Below are positions 35,436 through 43,720 of a DNA stretch of 64,000 nucleotides, piece after piece. Numbering within the stretch: position 1 is the first letter of the stretch; the number at the start of each line of letters is the position of its first letter. The position numbers and the translations under genes are program-made. The DNA is from CAVQBJ01 sp963724405 (GTDB lineage: Bacteria; Actinomycetota; Thermoleophilia; Solirubrobacterales; Solirubrobacteraceae): positions 62,001 through 126,000 of the forward strand of contig CAVRUQ010000015.1 of the NCBI GenBank assembly GCA_963724405.1, written 5' to 3'. A model generated the notes under the pieces. That model saw only the letters and a list, made by a program, of their open reading frames with translations, was not told the origin of the DNA and searched no databases.

Positions 35436-36275
35436 ATGGCTGACCATCACTCCGCCGAGAACGACGATCTGGCCCCCGCGCAACTGTTCTCTCTCGATGG
35501 CCGCACCGCGCTCGTCACCGGCGCGTCGCGTGGCATCGGCGAGATGATCGCCGCCGGCCTGCTCGCCGGCGGCGCGCGCGTGCTGCTGTGCGCTCGTCGC
35601 CGTGACACGCTCCGGGACGCGGTCGACCGACTCGCCGCGATCGGTCCGTGCGAGCCGATCATCGCCGACGTCTCGAGCGTCGCCGGTGTTCACGCCCTGG
35701 CCGCGGAGGTGCACGCTCGGACCACCACCTTGGACCTCCTCGTCAACAACGCCGGGACCGCCTGGGGGGCTCCGCTGGACGATCACCCCGAGCATGGCTG
35801 GGATCGGGTGGTCGACCTCAATCTGAAGGGACCGTTCTTTCTCACGCAGGCACTGCTCGGCCGCCTCCGCGCCGCGGCGTCCCCGTCCTCGCCGTCGCGG
35901 GTGGTGATGATCGGCTCGATCGACGGCATCGACGCGCCGCGCACGCCCAGTTACGGCTACGCGGCCAGCAAAGCGGGGCTGCACCACCTCACCCGCCACC
36001 TGGCCAAGGAGCTGGCCGCGGACCACATCACCGTCAACGCGATCGCGCCGGGTCTGTTTCCGAGCCGGATGACGCGCTTCGCGGTCGACGATGATGAGCT
36101 TCGCGGCGCGCTGGAGGCCTCGATCCCTCTCGGGCGCCTCGGCCGGCCCGCCGACATCGCCGGCGCCGTACTGTTCCTCGCCTCACGCGCCGGGTCCTAC
36201 GTGACCGGTACCGTCGTCACCGTCGACGGCGGTCGGACGGGCGCCGGCCGCAGCGACGTACAGGCGCTCGTCTGA
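35436..36275 (+). CDS. Short-chain dehydrogenase/reductase
   Basis: A 279-residue classical SDR. The Rossmann motif is TGASRGIGEMIAAG, then LDLLVNNAGTAWG (NNAG), a serine in VVMIGSIDGID, and the active-site YGYAASKAGLHHL (Y-x-x-x-K). The end is VTGTVVTVDGGRTG. The TGASRGIG loop together with ARRRD after the second strand favours NADP(H). Resembles RhlG/FabG-type reductases acting on hydroxyl or keto groups of acyl or ring intermediates. ATG 35436 is 7 bases after the palindrome. The gene ends 2 bases before the convergent dioxygenase. Confidence 0.93.
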   Translation: MADHHSAENDDLAPAQLFSLDGRTALVTGASRGIGEMIAAGLLAGGARVLLCARRRDTLRDAVDRLAAIGPCEPIIADVSSVAGVHALAAEVHARTTTLDLLVNNAGTAWGAPLDDHPEHGWDRVVDLNLKGPFFLTQALLGRLRAAASPSSPSRVVMIGSIDGIDAPRTPSYGYAASKAGLHHLTRHLAKELAADHITVNAIAPGLFPSRMTRFAVDDDELRGALEASIPLGRLGRPADIAGAVLFLASRAGSYVTGTVVTVDGGRTGAGRSDVQALV

Positions 36276-36277
36276 CG

Positions 36278-37300
36278 TCATGACGGGAGGCCGCCCGGAG
36301 CGGCGCCCTCCAACGTGCGTTCGAAGCGTGCCGTCGACGACCCGCCTGCGCGACGCGACGGGGCGAGGATTCCCGCCCGTAGCTGGTCGGTCGTGGGTAC
36401 GGGCGTGAGCGTGAACTCGTAGAGCTTGCGGCGCTCCTCGAGCCACGGCGGGAGCGTGAGCGTGTCGCCCATTCGTGCGAGGTCGGGCTCGTCCACCGCG
36501 AAGCCGGGACCACCGCACTCGGCGATCTCGAACAGCACTCCGCCGGGCTCGGTGAAGTAGACCGACCGGAAGAAGTGCCGGTCGATGACCGGCGTGGCCT
36601 TCGGGTCGATCGCCGCGGCGATGTCGGCCCACGCCTCGATGTCGGCCGGGTCGCAGCCCCAGGCGACATGCTGCACGCAACCGGCGCCGAAGCGGCGCCG
36701 GGCTGCGGGCGCTCGGTCGAGGGCGTACCAGCCGCCGCGACGCGGGCCGCGGGCCTCGTAGCGTCCGTCCACCTTGGTGTCGACGAAGCCGAGCGTGCCC
36801 GTGAGGAACTCGAGGCTCGCTCGCTCGTCGGTCGCGAAGGCGCGCACGCCATCGATCCCCTGGAGCGCGTACTCCGCGGGAATCTCCGGCGACTCGCCGA
36901 TCAGGGGCGGATCGGTGGTGTCCACGACGGCGAGCTCGTGGTCGAGGCCGTCGTGATCGGCGAACCGCAGGGTCGCCTCGTCGCGCTCGCCGACAACCCC
37001 CTCGTCGGCCAGACGCCGCTCCCAGAAGTCCAGGGCGTCCGTGGACCCGACCCGCCACACGATGAGATGGACGTTGCCGGCACCCGCCCGGCCATCCGGA
37101 CGCCCGCGGTACTCGAAGAAGCTGATGTTGCAGCCGTAGCTCGCGCGCTCGTCGCCGTAGAAGAGGTGATATGTCGTCTGGTCGGTCTGGTTGATCGATT
37201 TCTTCACGATCCGCAGGCCGAGCACGCGGATGTAGAAGTCCGCGTTGCTCGGTGCATCGGCCGTCAGGCAGGTGACGTGGTGAACGCCTTCAAGTTGCAT
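36278..37300 (-). CDS. Ring-cleaving dioxygenase of the MhqO/VOC type
   Basis: A 340-residue two-domain VOC protein like the MhqA/MhqO hydroquinone-type ring-cleavage dioxygenases. LEGVHHVTCLTADAPSNADF starts domain 1 with the metal His, and RVLGLRIVKKSINQTD, YHLFYGDERASYGCNISFFE and GNVHLIVWRV are family-typical. Domain 2 has GAGCVQHVAWGCDP (metal His) and EPGGVLFEIAECGGPGF with the metal Glu. Fe(II) would support opening of a hydroquinone- or catechol-like ring. ATG 37300 lies 49 bases from a partial palindrome. It is divergent from the FMN reductase/monooxygenase pair, which could supply its hydroxylated substrate. Confidence 0.9.
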   Translation of the reverse strand: MQLEGVHHVTCLTADAPSNADFYIRVLGLRIVKKSINQTDQTTYHLFYGDERASYGCNISFFEYRGRPDGRAGAGNVHLIVWRVGSTDALDFWERRLADEGVVGERDEATLRFADHDGLDHELAVVDTTDPPLIGESPEIPAEYALQGIDGVRAFATDERASLEFLTGTLGFVDTKVDGRYEARGPRRGGWYALDRAPAARRRFGAGCVQHVAWGCDPADIEAWADIAAAIDPKATPVIDRHFFRSVYFTEPGGVLFEIAECGGPGFAVDEPDLARMGDTLTLPPWLEERRKLYEFTLTPVPTTDQLRAGILAPSRRAGGSSTARFERTLEGAAPGGLPS

Positions 37301-37349
37301 CGCTGATCCTCCGTCCGCTGAGGGCGACGGGCGCCGCCACTGTCGATGA

Positions 37350-37367
37350 CCATACCGCGCAGTACTG
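37350..37367. promoter_or_regulatory. Regulon palindrome, partial copy
   Basis: CCATAC (37350-37355), spacer CGCGCA, GTACTG (37362-37367). The left arm is exact and the right arm differs at two bases. It lies upstream of the dioxygenase start and could give that side its own control. Confidence 0.5.
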
Positions 37368-37423
37368 CAGTGCGGTTCGGGTGCGGCGACGGCTCGCCGA
37401 GGTTTGACAATGTCTGTCGCGAC

Positions 37424-37449
37424 AGCACCATACCGTATGGTATGGTGCT
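37424..37449. promoter_or_regulatory. Regulon palindrome, extended 11-bp arms
   Basis: AGCACCATACC (37424-37434) is an exact complement of GGTATGGTGCT (37439-37449) with a four-base spacer. It includes CCATAC-N6-GTATGG and, nested, the one-base form CCATAC-C-GTATGG. It lies 57 bases before the FMN reductase ATG. Confidence 0.88.
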
Positions 37450-37506
37450 CCGCGCGGCGGGTCCTGCCCTCCCCCGCCGCACCTTCTTTCAGAGCAAACC
37501 ACAGCC

Positions 37507-38070
37507 ATGACGACCACGCGCATCCTCGGACTCGGCGGCTCGATACGAGTTGACTCGAGCTCTGAGCGCGCGCTCCACGCGGCCGCGTCGGCGGCCGGCG
37601 AGCTCGGCGCCGAGGTGCACACGATCGTCGGCGCCGCGCTCGACCTGCCGACGTACGGCACTCGCTCGGCTCACGCCCACCGTGGCGCGCGCGAGCTCGT
37701 AGACGCGTTGCGCGCCGCCGATGGCCTGCTGTTGTCGACCCCGTGCTACCACGGATCGATCTCGGGGATGCTCAAGAACGCGCTCGACTACGTCGAGGAG
37801 CTGCGCGACGACGAGCGGCCATACCTCGATGGTGTCCCCGTCGGCTGCATCGCAGTGGCCGGCGGTTGGCAGGCTGCCGCGTCCACCTTGCAGGCGATGC
37901 GCTCGATCGTTCACGCGCTTCGCGGCTGGCCCACGCCACTCGGAGCCGCCATCAACAGCAGCGGCCCCACCGACACGCCTTGGTTGCCGGACGCGAACGC
38001 CGCCAACCAGCTCGTGCTCGTGGGCCGGCAGGTAGCGCAATTCATGTCACTCGAGCCCGCCGGGGCGTAG
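37507..38070 (+). CDS. NAD(P)H-dependent FMN reductase
   Basis: A 187-residue flavodoxin-like FMN reductase. ILGLGGSIRVDSSSERALHA has the GSxRxxS phosphate loop, DGLLLSTPCYHGSISGMLKN is the PxYxxxxxxxLKN FMN-binding segment, and GCIAVAGGWQAAASTLQAMR is the next loop. It would deliver reduced flavin to a partner oxygenase. The next gene, 59 bases downstream, encodes an HsaA-like flavin-dependent monooxygenase, so the two probably form a two-component hydroxylase. ATG 37507 follows the strongest palindrome. Confidence 0.92.
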   Translation: MTTTRILGLGGSIRVDSSSERALHAAASAAGELGAEVHTIVGAALDLPTYGTRSAHAHRGARELVDALRAADGLLLSTPCYHGSISGMLKNALDYVEELRDDERPYLDGVPVGCIAVAGGWQAAASTLQAMRSIVHALRGWPTPLGAAINSSGPTDTPWLPDANAANQLVLVGRQVAQFMSLEPAGA

Positions 38071-38129
38071 CGATGCTCGGCGCTCGGGGCCTCAGCGTTC
38101 GACGACGATCCACAGTCACGGAGCCCTAG

Positions 38130-39296
38130 ATGCACACCACCGACACGATCACCGAGCAAGCCGACCGGCTCGCCGAACGGCTCGCCCCCCGGGCAAAGGA
38201 AGCCGAGGAGCTGCGTCAGCTCCCCGATGCCACGATCGACGACTACCTCGCGAGCGACCTCGCCCGCGTGCTGGTCCCACGGCGCTGGGGCGGCGCCGAG
38301 GGCAGTGTGATGGATCTGCTCGAGTCCGCGCGAGTGCTTGCTCACGGGTGCACCTCCAGCGCGTGGGTCCTCACGTTCTTCGGCCTGCACAACTGGATGG
38401 CAACGCTCTACCCGGAAGAGACGCAGGCCGAGCTGCTCGACGGCGACACGCCCTTCCTCGCGCCGGCCCCGCTCGCACCGACCGGGCGGGCCGTCCCGGA
38501 CGCGGACGGGTTCGTGCTCAGTGGACGGTGGTCCTGGGCATCCGGGGTCATGCACAGCAACTGGGTGATCGTCGGGGCCATTGCCGGACCGGACGACGGG
38601 GCGTTCCCCGCCCTGGTGCTCATGCCGCGCTCCGCGGTCACCGTCGAGGACGTCTGGCACACCAGCGGCATGCGCGCAACCGGCAGCAACGACATCGTCG
38701 CCACCGCCGTCCGCGTGCCGGCTCGGCACGTGCTCTCGGTCCGAGACGTGTACCGCGGGACGACGCCCGGCGGCGCGCTCCATGACACCGCGACCTATCG
38801 CTGGCCGCTCGTTCCGCTGCTTGCGCTGGCCGCCGCGATGCCGGCCCTCGGCACGGCGGAGCACATCCTGGAGCGGTTCTCCGAGCGCCTGGGCGAACGC
38901 ATGGCCGTCCACAGCGGCGGCACCCACAAGGAACGCCCGGCCGCGCAGATGCGCCTCGGCCAGGCGGCCGTACGCCTTGATGCAGCGCGCGCTCTGACCC
39001 TCAACACGGCGACGCACATTCAGGCGATGGTGGAGTCCGGCGAGCAGGTCGGGCGGCGCGAGCGCGCCCGAGCGCGGCTCGCCGCCGGACACGTGGTCCT
39101 GGAGTCGCGTCGCGTGATCGACCACCTCGTCGAAGCCAGCGGCGGAAGTGCCCACTTCATGTCCGCGCCGTTCCAGCGCGCCCAACGGGACGTCAACACG
39201 CTCGCCGGACACGTCATCTTCGACTACGACATCTCGACCGAGATGGTCGGCGCGCTGGCCGTCGGGCTCAAGCTGCCGCCGACCGCGCTCGTGTGA
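38130..39296 (+). CDS. HsaA-like flavin-dependent monooxygenase (acyl-CoA dehydrogenase fold)
   Basis: A 388-residue group D flavin monooxygenase, or acyl-CoA dehydrogenase-fold protein. LVPRRWGGAEGSVMDLLESA and HGCTSSAWVLTFFGLHNWMA match the HsaA/HpaB-type oxygenase N-terminal helices, VLSGRWSWASGVMHSNWVIV is the flavin-strand region, and EDVWHTSGMRATGSNDIVAT is the conserved WxxxGMRxTGSxD motif. True acyl-CoA dehydrogenases have a catalytic Glu late in the chain; none is obvious here, which favours hydroxylase function. Paired with the FMN reductase upstream and facing a ring-cleavage dioxygenase, it would hydroxylate an aromatic ring before cleavage. Confidence 0.87.
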   Translation: MHTTDTITEQADRLAERLAPRAKEAEELRQLPDATIDDYLASDLARVLVPRRWGGAEGSVMDLLESARVLAHGCTSSAWVLTFFGLHNWMATLYPEETQAELLDGDTPFLAPAPLAPTGRAVPDADGFVLSGRWSWASGVMHSNWVIVGAIAGPDDGAFPALVLMPRSAVTVEDVWHTSGMRATGSNDIVATAVRVPARHVLSVRDVYRGTTPGGALHDTATYRWPLVPLLALAAAMPALGTAEHILERFSERLGERMAVHSGGTHKERPAAQMRLGQAAVRLDAARALTLNTATHIQAMVESGEQVGRRERARARLAAGHVVLESRRVIDHLVEASGGSAHFMSAPFQRAQRDVNTLAGHVIFDYDISTEMVGALAVGLKLPPTALV

Positions 39297-39359
39297 CGTG
39301 CTCGTCCGCAGGGCTCAGACGAGCTCCACCCGTTCAAACCGGGTACCCACCCCCGCGGA

Positions 39360-40007
39360 TCATCCGCGTGCCGGCAGTCGCGCAGCGACCGTGACGGACT
39401 CGCTCGATATGACGGACCGCAGATCGGTCACCACCGCACGGTAGTCGGCGTCGGCGAAGGCCACCCGGATTCCGGCGACGATGGCGCCGGGTCTGGGAAT
39501 CTGCCACACATCCAATGTCGCGCCGACTTCGCCGACAATCGACGTGTAGGCGCCCGCCAGGTGCCAGCCCCCGTGCTCGAGCGCAGCGACGACACGGGGC
39601 ATGAGGGCGACAAGCTCCGGACCGCGTCCGTACGCCGTCCGCACGTCCGCCAGCAGATACAACGGCGAGCGGGTGGCCGGCTCCGCGGCCAAGCCGCCGC
39701 GCGGCGCGAACGGCGCCGCCGTCGCGATGCGTACATCCTCGGTGACGATCACGTCACGCAGCGTCGACTCGATGGCGAGGTAGCTCGCGTCATTCGACAA
39801 GCCGACCGCCCCGATTATGAGCGCGTCGGCGTCCTCGACAGCCCACACGAGCACAAAGCGGCCGCGGCGCCCGACGATCGTTTGGAACACGGCCGTCAGT
39901 CGCCAGCCGTGGGGTTGGACGGCCGCCTCGATCCCCGGGAGTTGGGCGAGGAAGTCCGCCGACCGACCGTACCGGACGGTTACGTCCGCAATGACGTCGA
40001 GGCCCAC
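39360..40007 (-). CDS. NIPSNAP-like tandem domain protein
   Basis: A 215-residue protein made of two similar ferredoxin-like halves. The first has DVTVRYGRSADFLAQLPGIE and HGWRLTAVFQTIVGRRGRFV, the second ADVRTAYGRGPELVALMPRV and GGWHLAGAYTSIVGEVGATL. The repeated GW-L-x-x-x-(Y/F)-x-(T/S)IVG pattern and dimeric alpha-beta-barrel look fit the NIPSNAP/ABM clan. Such proteins accompany aromatic and terpenoid catabolic genes in actinobacteria, but no reaction is established. ATG 40007 is 9 bases after the fusion gene's stop, so the two are co-transcribed. Confidence 0.7.
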   Translation of the reverse strand: MGLDVIADVTVRYGRSADFLAQLPGIEAAVQPHGWRLTAVFQTIVGRRGRFVLVWAVEDADALIIGAVGLSNDASYLAIESTLRDVIVTEDVRIATAAPFAPRGGLAAEPATRSPLYLLADVRTAYGRGPELVALMPRVVAALEHGGWHLAGAYTSIVGEVGATLDVWQIPRPGAIVAGIRVAFADADYRAVVTDLRSVISSESVTVAARLPARG

Positions 40008-40016
40008 GGTGCCAGC

Positions 40017-42083
40017 TCAGACGTTCGAGTCGGGGCGACCCTGATTGTGGTTCCACTCCACCCAGCCGAGTCCTCGCCGGCCATCTCCCGCGGTGAACGT
40101 GCAGCACGACCGCAGGAATCGCGTGACGCGCCCGTCGTCGGCGATCATCAGCAGCGGGCCGTCGGCGACCGGCGTGACGGCGAGCTCGAGTCCCGCAGAT
40201 CGCAGGTCGATGCTGGCCGCGGTGACGAGGCCCGAGTCGGCGGTGGTCTCACGGGTGACCAGGGAGCTCACCTCCTGAAGCTCGGCGCCGGGAGCCTGTA
40301 CGTACCCCACTCCGATCGCGGGCCGACGCGGCAGGCGGACGTGCGTCGCGTGCACGCGAGTGCCATCGTCGAGGCGGCCCGCGCTCCACACCCAGTCCAT
40401 CGCCCACCAGTCCCTCGGTCCCCACGAGTGGTCGCGCTGGCCGTATCCGTCGACGCTGAAGCGCTCGCCGTCGATCGACACGTCCCCCACGACTCGGCAA
40501 GGAACCTCATAACGGGGCGTGATGCGGTACTGGTACGGCTGCCCATCGGTGTCCCACGTCAGCTGCAGGGCGATCGATACGGCCTCACCGCTGCCGCCCT
40601 GGAGAATCGCGGTGGCGTCGTCGAAGCGCTCCGCCGTGCCGGCGACCGACACCGAGAAGCGCTTCAACGGCTCGTGGCACACGTGATCGGCCACCACACC
40701 CGCGCGTTCGGAGGTGACTCGCAGCGATCCCGGACCGGGCAGCGGCACGGCGCAGTCCACGAGTCTCACGACCGGTTCTCCCGCCCGCACCAGCGCCAGG
40801 GTGACCCACGCCTCCCCGCGGTTCGGGTAGAGGCCAAGGCGGGTGTAGCCGGCGAGACCGCTCGCGGTGGTGGTGAAGTCGAAGTACCACGACTCGTTCC
40901 ACAGATTCTCGTCCCCGGGTCGATGGGAGCCCTCGTCGACCGGTTGCGGCGCGAGGGGCGGGCGACGCGCGGCGCTCGCGCCCTCCCCTGGAAGCAGGTC
41001 GAGCGACGCGAGATCGATCGCATGCTGGGCGTGGCGAGCGAAGGTGGCCATGAACATGTCGTCCCCGCGGTCGGTGCGCGCGACGAGCATCGACGCTGCG
41101 ACCGACATCACCAGGCCGCCGAACGCGCGACGGCGATAGTGCTCCCAACAGGCGTCCCAGGTGAAGTCGCGCACGCCGGCCTCGACGAGCGCCTGGTGGT
41201 AGCGGCGCACCAGCGCTTCACCGTGCGCCCGGCGATCCTCGACGCGGAGGCTGCAGCCCAGGAAATAGGCGAGATCGTGCAATGCCGGCCCATAGAACAC
41301 CGTCTGCCAGTCCACCGCGGTGACCGGCCGCTCCGGGCGGTCGCGGGCGAACAGCAGGTTGTCGAGGCGGAAGTCACCGTGTTGCAGCGCGTGCGGCCCG
41401 GCGGTGTCCGCGGACCACGCGTCCAGCCTCGGCACGAATCGCCCGGCCAGCGCCAGGTGTGCCGCATCGAGCCGGTCCGCGTAGCGTTCCGCGAAGCCGG
41501 GAAGCAGCTGCGTGAGGAGGGCCTGGTCCAGCGGCGATGCGGTGTTGAGCCATCGCGTGCTCGCCAGAGTCGGATCGTCCCAGCGCGCGGCCTGGATGCG
41601 CGCGAGGGCCTCAACGGCGACCCCCGCGTCCCCAGGCGCCGCGCCGGCGACCTCGTCGCCCTGCCGTGCCGGCGCGAGATCCTCGAGCAGCAGAGTGAAC
41701 CAGCCGGTCTCGCGCTCGACCTCGGCGTGGTAGCACGCGGCGACCGGGTCACCCAGCGTCGGGCCGATCTCGCGATAGAAACGGACCTCTTTCGCGTAGG
41801 CGCCGAGGACGGTACCGGTTGAGCGGCTCGTCGGGTCCGATGCGGCAACCTTGAGGATGACGCTGTCGGGGCCGCGCGGGCCGGGGGCATAGCGCAGACC
41901 GACGCGGTGGCTCTCGCTCATCTGCCCGGTGCCGATCGGCGCCGTCGTGTGACCGTCGATCCGGGCGCCGTCACGCAGGACGTCCGCACCGGTGAGGACC
42001 TCGGTGAGCCACTCGTCGCCGAGGTCCCCGGGAGCGCGCACGGCCACCTTGCTGCCCGGGTTGCTGGCGTCGGTGGTCGCCAC
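40017..42083 (-). CDS. APH-like phosphotransferase fused to a CrtC/AttH-like lipocalin domain
   Basis: A 688-residue fusion. The N-terminal 370 residues form an aminoglycoside-phosphotransferase/choline-kinase-like domain: WFTLLLEDLAPARQGD for the hinge, HALQHGDFRLDNLLFARD as the catalytic loop (H-G-D-x-x-x-x-N), and VTAVDWQTVFYGPALHDLAY for the metal-binding Asp. The C-terminal 290 residues look like the DUF7064/hydroxyneurosporene-synthase-like beta domain: WNESWYFDFTTTASGLAGYT, then DGYGQRDHSWGPRDWWAMDW, where the RDHSWGxRDW motif is typical. The protein may phosphorylate a small hydroxylated terpenoid or lipid. The start is GTG 42083, 7 bases from a palindrome. The two domains are usually encoded separately. 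Confidence 0.83.
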   Translation of the reverse strand: MATTDASNPGSKVAVRAPGDLGDEWLTEVLTGADVLRDGARIDGHTTAPIGTGQMSESHRVGLRYAPGPRGPDSVILKVAASDPTSRSTGTVLGAYAKEVRFYREIGPTLGDPVAACYHAEVERETGWFTLLLEDLAPARQGDEVAGAAPGDAGVAVEALARIQAARWDDPTLASTRWLNTASPLDQALLTQLLPGFAERYADRLDAAHLALAGRFVPRLDAWSADTAGPHALQHGDFRLDNLLFARDRPERPVTAVDWQTVFYGPALHDLAYFLGCSLRVEDRRAHGEALVRRYHQALVEAGVRDFTWDACWEHYRRRAFGGLVMSVAASMLVARTDRGDDMFMATFARHAQHAIDLASLDLLPGEGASAARRPPLAPQPVDEGSHRPGDENLWNESWYFDFTTTASGLAGYTRLGLYPNRGEAWVTLALVRAGEPVVRLVDCAVPLPGPGSLRVTSERAGVVADHVCHEPLKRFSVSVAGTAERFDDATAILQGGSGEAVSIALQLTWDTDGQPYQYRITPRYEVPCRVVGDVSIDGERFSVDGYGQRDHSWGPRDWWAMDWVWSAGRLDDGTRVHATHVRLPRRPAIGVGYVQAPGAELQEVSSLVTRETTADSGLVTAASIDLRSAGLELAVTPVADGPLLMIADDGRVTRFLRSCCTFTAGDGRRGLGWVEWNHNQGRPDSNV

Positions 42084-42090
42084 TGCAGTA

Positions 42091-42108
42091 CCATACCATG
42101 TGGTATGG
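42091..42108. promoter_or_regulatory. Regulon palindrome (CCATAC-N6-GTATGG)
   Basis: CCATACC (42091-42097), spacer ATGT, GGTATGG (42102-42108). It lies between the divergent fusion gene (GTG at 42083) and the aldehyde dehydrogenase (ATG at 42129). Confidence 0.87.
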
Positions 42109-42128
42109 CGGCGACGAGGGGCACACCA

Positions 42129-43670
42129 ATGACAGGCACGATCGAGCAGACACCGTCCGACACCGACCCCGGGACCGGCGCGCAAATCGTCGTTGAGAAC
42201 CCAGCGACCGGCGCGGTCATCGAGCGGGTCAGGGATACGAGCGCCCGCGGGGTGGGTGCGCTGGCCCAGGCCGCGCGCAGCGCCCAACCCGCGTGGGCCG
42301 CGGCGGGGTTCCGTCATCGCGGGGCCGTGCTCAAGCGGATGTGCGGCTGGCTCTCCGCAAACGCCGAACAGGTGATCGAGGTCATCTGCGCGGAGACCGG
42401 CAAGACGTACGACGACGCCCAGATCACCGACTGGTCCTACGGCCTGATGGCCTTCGACTTCTGGGCCAAGCATGCCCAGGGCTACCTGGCCGACGAACGC
42501 GTCAAACCGGCGTCGCTGCTCAACCGCTCCAAGCGACTGACCGTACGTTACGAGCCGCTCGGGTTGATCGGCGTCATCGGCCCGTGGAACTACCCGCTCG
42601 CGCTCTCGGTCGGGGAGGCGATCCCGGCACTGGCGGCCGGCAACGCCGTGCTGCTCAAACCGTCCGAGCTGACACCGCTGACCTCCCTGCTGCTCCAGCG
42701 GGGCCTGCGCGAGTGCGGTCTGCCCGATGGGGTGCTGCAGGTCGCGACCGGCCGTGGACCGACCGGTGCCGCCGTCGTCGACGAGGTGGACATGGCGATG
42801 TTCACAGGATCGACCGCCACGGGGCGGGCGGTCATGGAGCGCGCCGCTCGAACGCTGACTCCCGTATCTCTCGAGTTGGGTGGGAAGGACCCGATGATCG
42901 TGCTCGCCGACGCCGACGTGGAGCGGGCGGCCAATTGCGCGACCTATTACTCGATGTTCAACTGCGGCCAGACCTGTATCAGCGTCGAGCGCGTCTACGT
43001 CGAGGACGCGGTCTACGACGAGTTCGTGGCCCGCGTGACCGCGAAGGTTCGCGCCCTCCGTAACGGAATGAGCACCGGCCCGGGCACGAGTGACGTCGGC
43101 GCGATGACGACGGCCGCCCAGCGTGAGGTGGTGGCTCGACACGTCGACGACGCCCTCGCCAAGGGCGCTCGCGCGGTCGTCGGCGGCACCGCCGGCGCCG
43201 ACGACCGGCCCGGAAACTGGTTTGCCCCGACGGTGCTGCTCGACGTCGACCACTCGATGGCCTGTATGCGGGAGGAGACCTTCGGCCCGATCCTGCCGAT
43301 CATGCGGGTGCACGACGCGGAGGAGGCGATCCGATTCGCCAACGATTGTCCCTACGGGCTGGCGGCGTCGGTGTTCGGCCGCGACGCCGGGCGTGCCGGG
43401 GCCGTCGCTCGGCGACTGGAGGCGGGCGCGGTGTGCGTCAACGACGCGGTGGTGAACTACTCACTGCTCGAGCTGCCGATGGGCGGCTGGAAGTCGAGCG
43501 GCATCGGTTCGCGTCATGGGGCCGGCGGAATCCGGAAGTACTGTCGCCAGCAGTCACTCATGGTGTCGCGACTGCACGGTCGCAGGGAGCCGTTCATGTA
43601 CCCGTATCGCGCGCGAACGACGCGCGCGCTGCAGCGGATCCTGCGTGTTGCGTTCGGTCGCAGCCGCTGA
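42129..43670 (+). CDS. Aldehyde dehydrogenase (succinate-semialdehyde type)
   Basis: A 513-residue NAD(P)+-dependent aldehyde dehydrogenase. GVIGPWNYPLALSVGEAIPA holds the PWN cofactor and oxyanion Asn, AMFTGSTATGRAVMERAART is the Rossmann loop, LELGGKDPMIVLADAD carries the general-base Glu, and NCGQTCISVERVYVED has the catalytic Cys. EETFGPILPIM is the conserved FGP loop. An extra C-terminal tail of about 40 basic residues (YPYRARTTRALQRILRVAFG) resembles membrane-associated fatty or terpene aldehyde dehydrogenases. ATG 42129 is used; an in-frame ATG at 42105 overlaps the palindrome. An SDR and a TetR gene follow in the same operon. Confidence 0.94.
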   Translation: MTGTIEQTPSDTDPGTGAQIVVENPATGAVIERVRDTSARGVGALAQAARSAQPAWAAAGFRHRGAVLKRMCGWLSANAEQVIEVICAETGKTYDDAQITDWSYGLMAFDFWAKHAQGYLADERVKPASLLNRSKRLTVRYEPLGLIGVIGPWNYPLALSVGEAIPALAAGNAVLLKPSELTPLTSLLLQRGLRECGLPDGVLQVATGRGPTGAAVVDEVDMAMFTGSTATGRAVMERAARTLTPVSLELGGKDPMIVLADADVERAANCATYYSMFNCGQTCISVERVYVEDAVYDEFVARVTAKVRALRNGMSTGPGTSDVGAMTTAAQREVVARHVDDALAKGARAVVGGTAGADDRPGNWFAPTVLLDVDHSMACMREETFGPILPIMRVHDAEEAIRFANDCPYGLAASVFGRDAGRAGAVARRLEAGAVCVNDAVVNYSLLELPMGGWKSSGIGSRHGAGGIRKYCRQQSLMVSRLHGRREPFMYPYRARTTRALQRILRVAFGRSR

Positions 43671-43720
43671 GCCCATCCAGCCGCTACGCACGACCTGCGT
43701 GCAGAAACGGAGTCGATCCA

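Noticed and set aside
39561..41822. Long + strand frame opposite the kinase fusion and NIPSNAP genes
   Set aside because: Low-complexity, charge-biased product; the - strand holds the catalytic motifs and good starts.
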